Below, one piece after another: positions 22,349 to 33,802 of a DNA stretch of 64,000 nucleotides. The stretch's first letter is position 1; each line of letters opens with the position of its first letter. The stretch spans positions 6,154,748-6,218,747 of the forward strand of contig JAJEKV010000031.1 of NCBI GenBank assembly GCA_021234155.1. Reading direction: 5' to 3'. The notes beneath the pieces were generated by a model. That model did not search any database. It was not told the origin of the DNA and was given only the letters and a program-made list of their open reading frames with translations. This stretch comes from Isoetes taiwanensis. Its lineage: Eukaryota > Streptophyta > Lycopodiopsida > Isoetales > Isoetaceae. The position numbers and the translations under genes are program-made.

Positions 22349-24283
22349 TTATCCCCCCTTACTTGTATTCGACGTCTCGACGAACTTGCTTTAAAAAATC
22401 TGCTCAGTATGATAAAAGATTGGACTAGAACTTCTCATCACCATAGCAACACCATTATTAACCGGGATTAAAAAACCTCGCCCTTTCGGGTTTTCGAGGA
22501 AAAACCCTGGTAATAATGATGTCACTATCCTTGTTAGGGTCCTCTCGATCCGCATCAACCTCATCCTATTTCGTGCCTATTTTGAACTTGCTGGGATGGA
22601 GACAATGGCCAGCAATACGGGAAATGGAAAAACAATGGTAAAGAAAACAATGGTCATGGTTGGTAAGCCAACTAAAAACAGATGGACATGAAATGATGGA
22701 AAAAATGATGCTCCTGCAGCGAAAAATAACGTTAGTAGAACACATGGCTGCTAATATGGTGAAGCTGATTGCAGCACTTTATGATTTGAATGATATGGAT
22801 GAATGAAAGGCGTATGGTTTGACTAATTACGAAGAACAACCAGATGAACCTGCCATGGAAACAAAAAATTAGTAAAAACATTGCTGCATGATGGTAAAGC
22901 TTACATGGCAGACTTTAATGGATTGACATGGAGTGGATGAGTGTAATGTGAAATGAATTGACTAAAAATGGAGACAAGCAGGTGAACCTATCATGGAAAC
23001 CATAAAAGTTAGTAACAAATTGCTGCCTGGATGCGAAGTTGATTTGGCAGTCTTTATGGATTGAATGAGGTGTAAGAATGAAAAATGAGATGAATTTGAG
23101 TAATCTGAGGAGATACGGGAGAGCAAGCGGATGAATAATAAGAAAAATCAAATTCTTTATTTTTTTTATTTATTTATTTATTTATTTTTTTTTTTTTTCA
23201 CTTTTTTAATAATTTTTCCCTTATTATGCTATTTTATCCCCCCTTACTTGTATTCGACGTCTCGACGAACTTGCTTTAAAAAATCTGTTCAGTATGATAA
23301 AAGATTGGACTAGAACTTCTCATCACCATAGCAACACCATTATTAACGGGATTAAAAAACCCTCGCCCTTTCGGGGTTTTCGAGGAAAAACCACGGTAAT
23401 AATGATGTCACTATCCTTGTTAGGGTCCTCTCGATCGCATCAACCTCATCCTCTAAGGTTGCTCCAAAGCGACCCTAAGTCTTTTCAGCATTACCATCCT
23501 CTTGATTGGCCTCACTAATAGTCAAAAATGATTGAATGTGAGAATCAGCCTCCCCCCCTTTTAAAGGTGAAAAGGTTGGGTATTTCATTTTAGAAGTTTT
23601 AGTTGCCATGGGATTAAGAATCGAAGTATTAGAAGGAGTTAAATAACCGGTTTCCTCTTCACTACTTTCCCGGGGCTAGAGGGTATGGTGCTACCGCTAC
23701 TAAACCCTTGCTCTACTAATGGTCTTTCTTCTTCCAAGACTTGCTCTTTTAATTCCCTTCTTTTTGTTCCCTAAACTCTAGTCTAGCACTACGTTCAGCC
23801 TCTTGCTTCTCGATGCTCTTCTTTCTCCTTTCAGCATCCAGGCCCCAATTCATGCAAAAACTTTAATTACTGGAACAAATAACTTTTTTTAATTACGTAG
23901 AGGTGGATGCCCCCTCTTGGCTTACAAATTCTTCAAATGAAGATTGCCTAAGTCTTCTTACAAATTCTTCGGTTCCCAACCATCCAGGAATTGGTCGTGG
24001 TTCCTCCCATGGTCCACCGTCTCCCCAACCACTATTAGGTTGAATTCTCTTACGAGGATTATTTAAAATAAGTACTTTGTGCTTAGTGATGGGTAAATGT
24101 GGCCAATTTTCCATTCCTGCAAGCCATTATACATCCAACAAAAATTTAATAAATTTTATTTTATTTTATTTATTTTTATTCTCTTTTTTTTTTTTGAAAA
24201 TATAACAAAAAATTCAAAAGTTGTACTATTATTCGTCAACACGATTACCCTTTAGTTAATTTCTCGGAATGCCCCCCACTAAA
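22349..24283 (-). other. Internal region 2 of the LTR tandem
   Basis: Nearly identical to internal region 1, including the duplicated polypurine module (22349 and about 23236) and the intervening segment. The gag-like frame is broken by small indels around 23400-23490 and 23670-23765. The leader frame is intact. Confidence 0.85.
23893..24114 (-). CDS. Second copy of the upstream gag-region frame
   Basis: The same 73 residues as 20621-20400 with no differences, while neighbouring sequence has diverged slightly. The gag-like frame that should follow (about 23850-23345) is a pseudogene here. Confidence 0.5.
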   Translation of the reverse strand: MENWPHLPITKHKVLILNNPRKRIQPNSGWGDGGPWEEPRPIPGWLGTEEFVRRLRQSSFEEFVSQEGASTST

Positions 24284-25194
24284 TGTTGGCCGGGTCAACC
24301 TACCCCAAGCCCGACAGAGTTCTTAGGCAATGGATGACAAAATAATAATACGAATGACAGCAAAAAATATAATTCCGTTAATTACTTACGCCAACACCAC
24401 CACAACTAGGCTCATAGCTTCCGTTATACCCCTTAAGCCTAGCCGCACCGCTTCCTTTTACTCCTTGCATTAATTATTATGTGAGTGCAGACTTGTAATA
24501 TTTATTATCCTCGATTTGTTTTAGCATCACATGATCTTCTCCTTGTTATTTTATTGTATTTTTTTCCTTTTCTTTTATCTTTAATGGAATCGAAATGTTA
24601 AGTTTTTATGTAGACTTATGAAATTGTTAGGTTAACATTTAATTAGGTCTTCACGTTGAAAATTTTGTTTAGGGCAAAAAACACATTCGAGAAGGCGTGA
24701 CCAAGCAAAATCCGGCTTCTTACTATTTCGCTATGGCATGATCAATCTGCCGATTTCCTCCTTCCTCAACTCGGTTCTTTCTTCTCAGGTTGAGCCTTCA
24801 CCAGGTAACGGTTTCTGCAGAGTTAACAGTTAATTCGTGGGCTCCAAGGTAAGCAATCGGATCTGGCTTAGGGTATGGCAATACAGATGGAGCAGGCGGC
24901 TTCCGGATCCATGGCTGGGAACAAGAGATGGATAGGACGGCGAAAATGGCATGGCAGAATCGGCAGTGAATCCGGCAGCAGCAACCGGATATGGCAGATG
25001 ATCTGGGTTTTTGCAGGCTCTATCTTCCAAGCATGGGCAGTTGTATGGCAAAGGACCAGCAATTCCGGCTTCTCAGTTCTTCCTGATTTATAATTTATAG
25101 CAGAACTACAGAGAAGATTAGAACAGAGCAGCAGCACATATGATTTTCTTTCTCCTTTATCTCTGAATTTTTATTCATTCCATTTAGGTTCTTA
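24284..25194 (-). repeat. LTR copy C, left part (interrupted by Helitron)
   Basis: Begins TGTTGGCC as in copies A and B and stops at ...TTAGGTTCTTA, where the Helitron begins. The remainder of the LTR resumes at 30324. Confidence 0.92.
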
Positions 25195-26057
25195 TCTATT
25201 GTTTAAATTTGGTTTTTCCGGCGCCCCAAAAATTTTTTAGATTTTTTTTTTAACTTGATTTCCTAAGATTTCCAGGGTTTTAGCGGCCGGAAAACAATGC
25301 CGGTTTGCCAAAAATCGGGAAAATTTCCTTGGGGTTTCAATTTCGCCCCTTTCGGATTTCGCCCCTTCCAATTCGGCATGCGTATGCCACGATCTGGTTG
25401 AATTTTCTTCAGCCCCATCTGAGCTTTGAAAAGATTTCCACGGGCAGGGCAGCATTTCGTATTCGAGCTTGCATGCCTTTGCTTGAGCTTCCGAAGCTTT
25501 CCGGCCATGATGCTTTATAAAGCTATTATCGGTTCACTGCTTTGGGATCCTTTCAGAAGATTTGTACAAAAGATTTGAAAGTGCCCACATCTCCAGCATC
25601 AAACGGCGCCATTATCATATAAGCACAGTGCTATATTGGCCCTGCAGATCATCCCTTGAGCCTGGCAGATCGTCCATTGAGCGGCAGTTCTCAAGATCGC
25701 GACATCATCTGTATCAGCGGATCAGAGCAGCAGATCGCCAGGACTTATGTAAGATCGAACCAGACATGGGATGCTTCCGGCAGTGGCCAAACCCAAACAG
25801 GGGAGTGAGCTCTTCTTTACTGTGAGATATTCTTTGAAGAGATGCTATTAGTCTAGGCGCTGCCCTTTTTTTTCTTATCAAGATCTTAGCTCCATTAACC
25901 AGGCGTACGGAATCGGGTGGATCGCAGAGGTAATGTTCTTAGCTGTGTGTTTTATAATGAGGTGATCTACTAAAATATTTTCTAGCCATATGCAGGTTAT
26001 TATTTGGTGGGCTGGTCGTCGTGGGCGCGGTGTCAGCGATCTTTGGGGTTTCAAAGA

Positions 26058-27151
26058 GGCAATTATCACGAATATGATACATCCCATATTTTATATTTGG
26101 CAGTTCACTTCTTTTCTTGAGGAGCCATCTCTTCAAATTGCATGAGAATCTGAGACTATACAAGCGTGATTTCAAGATGCGGTAATGCATTGTGCTCTTC
26201 AAACACTAGCATGTAGTGAGTTCTTGGGACATCTCCAAAGCGAGGCGTGAAAGCTTTGTATCACGATGCTTGATTCTTTTGTGTGCAATTCGGTGCACCA
26301 CCTATTGCTTCTTCTAGCTGATTCTTGACCGGCTATGAACCCAGTTTAGTGAGACCACTGATTCTGAAATCCATGATGTGTTTGTTTGGATTATAACAAT
26401 TTATTCTCCTGCAGGTTTCTGGTAGGGCATAAAGCAATGCAATTGCAATTCTTTGAGGGACTCAGCTTGCTTCATAGCCCATACTTATTTTGGTTAAGTT
26501 AGATGCACTTAAGTCGTGTTTAAGCTATAATGTTGGATCTTCTTTGTATCTTATAGTCCATTTTTCAATATTTTACTCACTCATTCAATTAGCAGTGTCA
26601 ACAGTGCTGGGTTTCCAGCAGGCAATTATCTGAATATGATATATCTCATATTTTATATTTGGCAGTTCACTTCTTTTTGTGAGGAGCCATCTCTTCAAAT
26701 TGCCTGAGAATAATGGACTATACAACTGTGATTTCTGATGCGTAATGCGTTGTGCTCTTCAAAGACTAGCAATTGTAGTGAGTTCTTGGGACATCTCCAA
26801 GCGAGAGGCGTGAAAGCTTTGTATCGATGCTTGATTCTTTTGTGTGCAATTGATTGCACCACCTATTGCTTCTTCTAGCTGATTCTTGGCGGCTATGAAC
26901 CCGGTTTAGGTGAGACCCTGATTCGAAATCCATGATGTGTTTGTTTGGATTATAACAATTTATTCTCCCTGCGGGTTTTACGGTAGGGCATAAAGCAATG
27001 CAATTGCAATTCTTTGAGGGACTCAGCTTGCTTCATAGCCCATACTTATTTTGGTTAAGTTAGATGCACTTAAGTCGTGTTTAAGCTATAATGTTGGATC
27101 TTCTTTGTATCTTATAGTCCATTTTTCAATATTTTACTCACTCATTCAATT
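26058..27151. repeat. Direct duplication inside the Helitron, period about 563 bp
   Basis: GGCAATTATC...ATATGATA starts copies at 26058 and 26621. Both run through GAGGAGCCATCTCTTCAAAT, TGAGTTCTTGGGACATCTCC and GGGACTCAGCTTGCTTCATA to TTTACTCACTCATTCAATT (ending near 26590 and 27151). Copies differ mainly at scattered short indels. Confidence 0.9.
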
Positions 27152-30100
27152 TTCAGCTTACGGCACTTAATGTGTTTATAAGCTTCGTTCAATGAAGTGT
27201 TGATCCATGTACATTTCAAACGTCAAATTTTAAGGGGATGCAGAAAGGTAAAGCCATTAAATTTATGTCTGCTTACACTTGGATTTGTTATTTACTTAGA
27301 ATGGTCAATCCAAAGTGAGATAGGGTGATGTGCCCTTCATAACGTTAAAAGTAAATGAGCTCAACGAATCATTCTAGATTGAATATTAAATTATTTGTGA
27401 TTCCTGTGTCATGCAGATGCTACAGGGGTTTCAATTATCTCATAACAATTATGTTCTTGCGCCCATCCTGCAATGATTTTGGTATGTCGTTCACATCAAA
27501 TGTACTTTGTGCATGAGTATATGAAGAAGGCTTGAATTATACTTGAAATCTACCCAGTGAATCATGCATTTTCCATGTGCCCAAAGGGCAGAGGCTTAAT
27601 CCACATGACGTTTAGGGCTGGGCTTAGGACACATTTAATTAGCCCTTGACCATATCGACTATATCTAGAGTATCTGGAAGCCATTATTATGGATGTGACT
27701 AAAGGGGAGCATGCATGAATGCAATTGTTATATCAGTTTCTATGTCTATCTTGGTGTAGAAGCCCAGGTCCGGTCTATTGGTCTTGACATCATAGATCTT
27801 GGTTATCTCTGTATAATGTTTATTACTGGCTTGGATAACTTGGAGTGGATCATGAATTCAAGCATCCAATAGACTCTTCAAGAAGTTTGGCCACGATGCT
27901 AATTGAACTATACTATTTTATGGCTTAAGTGCCCAAATAAATTATCTGCTAAATCAAAGCATGCCTACTTTATTGCTTAAAGTGGCCAAATAAATTAATG
28001 ATACAAAGGTTCCTATTTGAATTGGCTTTTATAGCTAAATCATAGCGTGCCTTGCTGTTGTGTCTATGCCTACATATTCGAAGGGTTTTAAAAACGGTTG
28101 CAGCATACCTTTTAGTAGTCTGATTGCAACAAATTTATGTCTATTTTCTTAAAGCTAATCATGATTGATGTTTATGGGATGTTCTTTCAGTTATAGGCTG
28201 TGGATCTATGCAACATGATACATATATCTTGGCCACTAGCAAGGATTTAAGGAGCTCCAAAGATGTATTCATCTGAAATTTTTAATGTCTTTGCTTGGAT
28301 GTGGGAGACAAAAAGGTATTGTGGAGTTCATGAGATACAAGAATCTAGCAAATTTATAAACTTTGCACTCTCTGCATCTGTACTTATGTTGTCCTTTCTT
28401 TTGCAGGTTAGCTTTTGGCTCAATGCGGAGCTTCTTCAGCATCGTTGAATAGAAAGACCAGCATAAACAAGCATGAAAACGTTTAAGCCAACACTGTTGG
28501 CTGCGGAATTGAGGGTATTCACATCTATAAGCATGTTACTTGAAATGCCTGTCAATGAACAATTAGAGTTATATTTTTTTGTTATTTTGTTGTCAACTAC
28601 TACACAAGAAATGTCCATGTCAAAATACTATGTCCGTTCAGGTAAGTCTATGCCCTCTCTCTTTCTTCTGTTTTGCAAGCATATAATATAGCTTGAAGAT
28701 TTTAGCAACCTGAATTTGGAGATTTTAGCAGCGGCTTCAGATTTGCAGGATGCTGGCAAATAAGATGTTCTAGGTATATTGTCTGCTGCCTGCTACATCA
28801 CAGCCCATTAACTCTTGAAGCTGATTACTCCAGTCATGATCCTTGATGGAACTAAATTATTTCCAATGTGTGTCATAATACGCAAGTAAAACAACAAACT
28901 TTGGCATCTTATAGCATTGAACGATTTTGCAAGCTTGGGCAGTGAACATGCAAGATCAATATTCTACATTTACTCTTGAGCTTCAAGCTCGCTTCCCCAC
29001 TTGAACCCTTCCTATTGCATTGCAGGTAATCTTTACTTTTTGTGCCACTGATTTGAGTAAAAATCGTATGCCTTTTGCTCTCTCAGTTGTTTCAACCATT
29101 GTGCAACTCGAGATGCCATCAAGTTCCAAAATGTTAAGATTATGGATGATATTCCCTTTTCATAGATAGCCAAGAAGGACCACCATCATTGGTTTGGATT
29201 CTTAAACAATGATCAAGTTATTGTTCTATGGATGTGAGCTCTGATTTACTGGTAGCTATGTTTTGTGCTGTTATTCCAGAATATCCATGTTCAACCTTTG
29301 ATATATTGCTTTTTAATTGCAGAATCTGCGCTCTGCAAAGTAGAGACAACAGCCGGTGTTGAAGTTAGACAAAACTTAAGGTTCTTTAAGATCTCCAAAC
29401 TCCAAAGTTTGTTTCAACAAACAGGCTTGAAATCGACTATGTTACGTCGGTCCAAACTGAAGGTGTAATATCCCATATTGCCTCTCCTTGGAAAAACCAA
29501 ATAAATTGGTAAATGTATTAATATATGGCACTTAAGAACTCCAGTATTAATTTCATATATAAGATCCATGCATCACTGTCGCTAAGCCTGTCACTTGACT
29601 TATTGTAACCCCTCTATTCTATACTATGTAAAACCCATGATACAAAGCCAACAACCCATAGAAACCACAACATAAAAACGATATCCAATGCCTACAAGTC
29701 ATCTCTAACATAGAACATCTACAAAGGCACCTTGAAAGCCCACCAAGAATGATCATCTCCACAATTTTTTTAAAAATCTTTGGCTTCCAAGACAATTTGC
29801 CTCATATACACATTCCCCCTAACATATCTTTGGCTTACACAATTTGCCTCATATATGTAGGTTTCTTATATTTTCCTACATTGGAGAATCATGAGTTCAC
29901 TTAAACACATTAAATTGTCGTATGTATCTATGTTTGAAGCACATGTGAATAGATGTCAAAACAAAATAGGCCAAATGTCTTGACATTTCTATATTATTAT
30001 GGTTGTCACAAGGCCCATGTTAGAACATCTTCTTACATGGCTATGTTGTCAACATAAAATGTCATGTCCTAAAATATGTCCAAAAATGTGGGACTATCCT

Positions 30101-30290
30101 AAAAGTTAATGCACCTGTTCTCATCTATAAGATTAGAAAACTCATTTTATTATCCTATAATTTACCCCCATATTCGTACAACTCAAAGTAAAAGTTATAG
30201 GAATCAATAGGGCACCTAGAAGAAAGAGCAACTGATTATTCAAGAGCAACAAGGGGCAACGTAATTTACCAAGGAGCATTAGAATCGTAG
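27152..30290. other. Helitron 3' half: AT-rich captured or decayed sequence
   Basis: No recognisable protein. Several intron-like borders are visible (TTGCAGGTTAGC near 28405, TTGCAGGTAATC near 29023). Frames of 60-72 codons (28263-28448, 28473-28691, 29265-29468) could be captured exons, but I see no family signature. Confidence 0.4.
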
Positions 30291-30323
30291 TTATGCCCGG
30301 CAACGCCGGGCACCCGTTACTAG

Positions 30324-30965
30324 TTATAACTTAATACTCTTACAGATTCAAGACGAATACAAAAGATGCACAAGGATCACAAAGGATTTCCTTCAGGGTA
30401 AATCCTTGGGAAAACTTGCTGCCAATACAATCAGACAGAATTTATTTAACTTAGATTTCTTCACAACACTCACACACAAAAGGGTTATTCATTCACACAA
30501 AATAGCATCATCATAAACTAGAAAGGAAGACATCATGCACACGCAATGATGGACCAGAATCATACCAGGACGCTCAGGCAATCAGCAGAGAGCAGACTCG
30601 ATTAGGCACAAAAAAGGTAGCTTTTTTCATTCACGTTGTTTTCCTCTTATACAATTCCAATAAAATCTGGACCTTTAAAAAATACAATCTTTGCCCTCCA
30701 TGTGGAAAACTTCCTTAAGCTCCAAGATTTTGACACCTAAGCGATCCTTGATCTTCCATCTCCTCCAATCACATCATTTGTGCTTTCTCCTTACCATTAA
30801 AATTCGAATTTCTAATGGTCTTCAATAATATAAGCACCCAAATCTTCAAAATAACCTTGTAACTATGCACTTTGGTCGATTTTGAGCCCATACTTCTTCA
30901 TTGCAGCTTCTTTCCACACTGTTTCCCTCAAAAATCAAAATTTCTACTGTGCTGACCGCTCCACA
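30324..30965 (-). repeat. LTR copy C, right part
   Basis: Resumes at TTATAACTTAATACTC after the Helitron and ends CCGCTCCACA at 30965, followed by the CACAC target duplication (30966-30970). Together with 24284-25194 it makes a 1553-base LTR. Confidence 0.92.
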
Positions 30966-30970
30966 CACAC

Positions 30971-33010
30971 CATGTGTATGCATTGCTTTATAAACTAAAA
31001 TCTAGAAGCATCTATGTTTTGGAGCTTTAAGCCACAAAACCATAATAATAGTTCCATTTCCCTGAGCTTGCGTACAATAGACAACTTCACATGACTTTCT
31101 ACATCACTGCATCAACAGTAACAATAATTACATAAAACTTGCCTCGATGATGAAACAGAGAAAAAATACTTCTTTCAACATGTCCTACCATTGCAATTTG
31201 AATAGCCTAAACTAAACTTTACCACAGATCTAATACAAAAAAAAATTAATATACATGTTCGGTGTTTTAGATATTTAGTCTTTGCATGTACAAATAGCTA
31301 GAATGACAGCATTTGTTTGTAATTAACAACCACATTCATATAAGCCTAAATCTTTTCCTGCATCAAAATCGTAGGCAGCAATGGACAATAGGCTATCTAA
31401 ATAGAATAAATATCACTGTCACAACCATACTCACATAAAATTGCAAACTTGGAGGTATTATGAATGGCCTTTCAAGTCCATGTAACGGATAAAAGAGCAT
31501 CTTGCATCTGCCAAATTAATATTTTACTTTTTTGCTGCCGTCGATGCATCTGCGTGGAAGTCACATAGAAGATAGATGTGAGACAAACATAGTTTCTTGC
31601 ATGAGAGCTCAATAGCTAATTCAGAATTGGGTAGGACTCATGTTCTTCTGCAGTGAACACATGGTAGAGGATGAACGAAAGAGATAAAAATTACCTATAA
31701 AAAGCAAGGCTTTGCTTGATAATGTAAAAGAAATGCTTGTATTTGGCTTGGAACCTATGTCCTGTGGCTCGAAAAAAAAATTGGGCAATATCAAAGGAGA
31801 TAGATGATGATAACACGGTATGTATCTGCGGTGTGCCATCATAGATTGATTACTTTCATCATTCCAAGTGCAGGTTGCATTTGTTACATGTGAAAGAAAG
31901 TGTGAATTGCACCTGCTGCCTCTGTATCTGCATATGCGATATAAAACTTAAAATGCAAAAATGCAACCAGATAGAATAGGATGCACACCATAGCAGCACA
32001 ACACATGGATCATCTCATAATCAAGTTTATTATGTTAATATAAAGAATGTTTCAGCCAAGAATCATGCGTACCTAAACAATCCAAGGAAGAAACACAATT
32101 ACCTCAAAATGTCTTTCAAAACATGAAAGTGCAAGCTACAACTATTGCATGTGAAAGGAAGTGCAAACTGTATCTGCTGCCCCTGTCATAGAATCTGCAT
32201 ATGCCATAAGGTTTAAAATGCAGAAAATACAGACAGATATAGGATACATGCCATACCATAGAACAACAATAACACAACACACAAATCATTTTCCCAATTC
32301 AAGCCAAGAATGGTGCCTATTTAAACAATCCAAAGAACAAACACAATTATCTCAAAATGTCTTAGTAAACCCAAGATTCAACCTCTCTACAAGCGTAATC
32401 AATGAACTATTTTGCTAGAACAACATAGGCAACTTACTTGATCACACATGCAATTTTAAATACCATAGGTTGATCATGGACCAGTAACCATCATAATTAC
32501 TTCCTTTCCACTTCATCTACACATGAAGATTGAATTCAAAAGCTTAATGGATTGCAAAGATACAAAATCTGAGCACACTACTAATTTATGAATCCAAAAC
32601 CTAGACGTATAGTCGAAAATCTAAATATGGATGGCATAGTTCAACTAGAAGAAGATGTAAATCATGTCATATCTGGTGGCCGGAAATGTTCCAGCATGTG
32701 GAGAAAAATCACATTTAGGCATCGTGAAGAGCTCCAATCTCCAAATCGGCTCCCTACCTGCTATAATCAACAACATCATATCCACCACAAATCAAAAGCA
32801 AGCAAATCTAAACAACGAATATATCTTGATCTTCGTGGTCTATATCCCGAGCGAGGATAAGGAATCTGCCAAATCCTCCAAAACGTGACATATAATCCAA
32901 AAAATACCAATTTCTAAATCATAATAAAAGACACGGACCCGATATCTGGAATACCGAATTTTTTTTTCTATAGCTAAAAGCCTTAAAACCTTAGGAAAAC
33001 AAATTAAGGA
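30971..33010. other. AT-rich interior of the reverse Helitron
   Basis: No gene recognised. Contains the 31800-31945 repeat of 7861-8010 and a weaker third copy near 32140. A frame at 32588-32860 is short and without known motifs. Confidence 0.4.
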
Positions 33011-33062
33011 AAAAATCTAAAAACATTTCGGATGACCAGAAAAACCAAATTTAAACAATAGA
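33011..33062 (-). repeat. Helitron 5' terminus, reverse orientation
   Basis: The complement reads TC at 33062-33061 followed by TATTGTTTAAATTTGGTTTT, then TAGATTTTTTCC and TTTTCCTAAGG blocks shared with 25195 onward. It is bounded by T at 33063, fitting A|T insertion. Confidence 0.85.
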
Positions 33063-33802
33063 TGTCATTGTAATTGTAAGTTCATTGTGCATAATAGATG
33101 TCAAATTTGCATTCTAACTCATAGTTGGAATTTGCACTCTAACTTATAGTTGGAGATCATAAATATTTGAATCCAATGCAGTTTTCCCATATGTGTCTTT
33201 CCATGTTACAATCCTAATTAGTGCAGCCTTGCAAAACAGTGCGGCCCATGTACAAAGGTAGATGTGAATAACCAATTATTAGAGGTAACAATAACATTCC
33301 TAAAGTTCACATAGGTGTATTTGTATTGTTTCTACTAAGCTATTTGGATAGTGATTGTAAGATCCAAACATATCAAATTAAACAGGCAAATCGAATAGAG
33401 TTGTGCACATTTAAAATAATAACATATAATATGATAGAGTGCCTCGCTTTACGCAACAATTACAAAAATAAGAATTGCAGGGCGAGCATATTTTGGGCAT
33501 GCTCTTCTCATTGCGGCCAAAAACAGTTATAGGCACCATTACTAGTGTATTGATAAAGATGCAAATGTTCCTTTTTTTAAATCCTTTTTCAATTTGTTGT
33601 TTAATGACTATCCAACCTTCTCATCTCTGCAAAACCCCTAGCTTTTCCCCAAGCTTGCCCTTCCACTATTTTTTTCTTTTGGCATTGTTAGTGACAATAG
33701 CAATGTTAGTGTTGATAGCAATGTTGGCTGCACATTTTTTCTTATGGCCACTTGACTTATTTATTCCAAATGAGGGAGCATAGAAACTATGGAAATATTG
33801 TT
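33063..33802. other. Downstream flank of the RLP gene
   Basis: AT-rich host sequence between the reverse Helitron and the RLP stop codon. It should hold the RLP 3' UTR (minus strand). No other gene seen. Plus-strand frames here are short and lack motifs. Confidence 0.5.

Larger units (their letters stand above)
25195..30323 (+). mobile_element. Non-autonomous Helitron, complete, 5129 bp
   Basis: Starts TCTATTGTTTAAATTTGG and ends CACCCGTTACTAG. The 3' end has a hairpin with an 8-base stem and 3-base loop (30294-30312: TGCCCGGC AAC GCCGGGCA), 7 bases before the terminal CTAG. The insertion is between A and T: LTR copies A and B read TTCTTA|TTATAAC without the element, and copy C reads TTCTTA-Helitron-TTATAAC with no target duplication. 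These are the defining Helitron features. No Rep/helicase ORF is present. The interior is AT-rich, holds an internal duplication and has splice-site-like TTGCAG|G junctions, suggesting captured gene fragments I cannot identify. Confidence 0.95.
17309..30965 (-). mobile_element. Tandem gag-only LTR retrotransposon: LTR-internal-LTR-internal-LTR
   Basis: Three LTRs of about 1.56 kb (17309-18868, 20790-22348, 24284-25194 plus 30324-30965) enclose two nearly identical internal regions. The whole block is flanked by the 5-base duplication CACAC (17304-17308 and 30966-30970). On the minus strand the LTR runs TGTGGAGC...GGCCAACA. The polypurine tract AAGTAAGGGGGGATAA precedes it (complement of 18869-18884). 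The internal region encodes only a gag-like protein, with no protease, RT or integrase, as in TR-GAG/LARD-type elements that depend on a partner. The third LTR is split by a Helitron. Confidence 0.92.
2509..33062 (-). mobile_element. Reverse-oriented Helitron, opened by several later insertions (inferred)
   Basis: The right edge at 33062 is the reverse complement of the same 5' terminus as the intact Helitron at 25195: TC followed by TATTGTTTAAATTTGG, and similarity continues for roughly 80 bases. The left edge 2509-2527 is the reverse complement of that Helitron's 3' terminus (CTAG then TAACGGGTGCCCGGC), although the hairpin arm beyond it is degraded. Both outer flanks fit insertion between A and T (T at 33063, A at 2508). 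Removing the LINE, the foldback element and the LTR tandem leaves about 5.9 kb. Segments at 7861-8000 and 31800-31945 resemble each other, which supports common membership. No Rep/helicase is visible, so it is non-autonomous. The continuous span is an inference. Confidence 0.5.

Noticed and set aside
24868-25093. Frames in the gag-only LTRs such as MAIQMEQAASGSMAGNKR
   Set aside because: Located in LTR sequence and differing between the three copies by frameshifts. Not coding.
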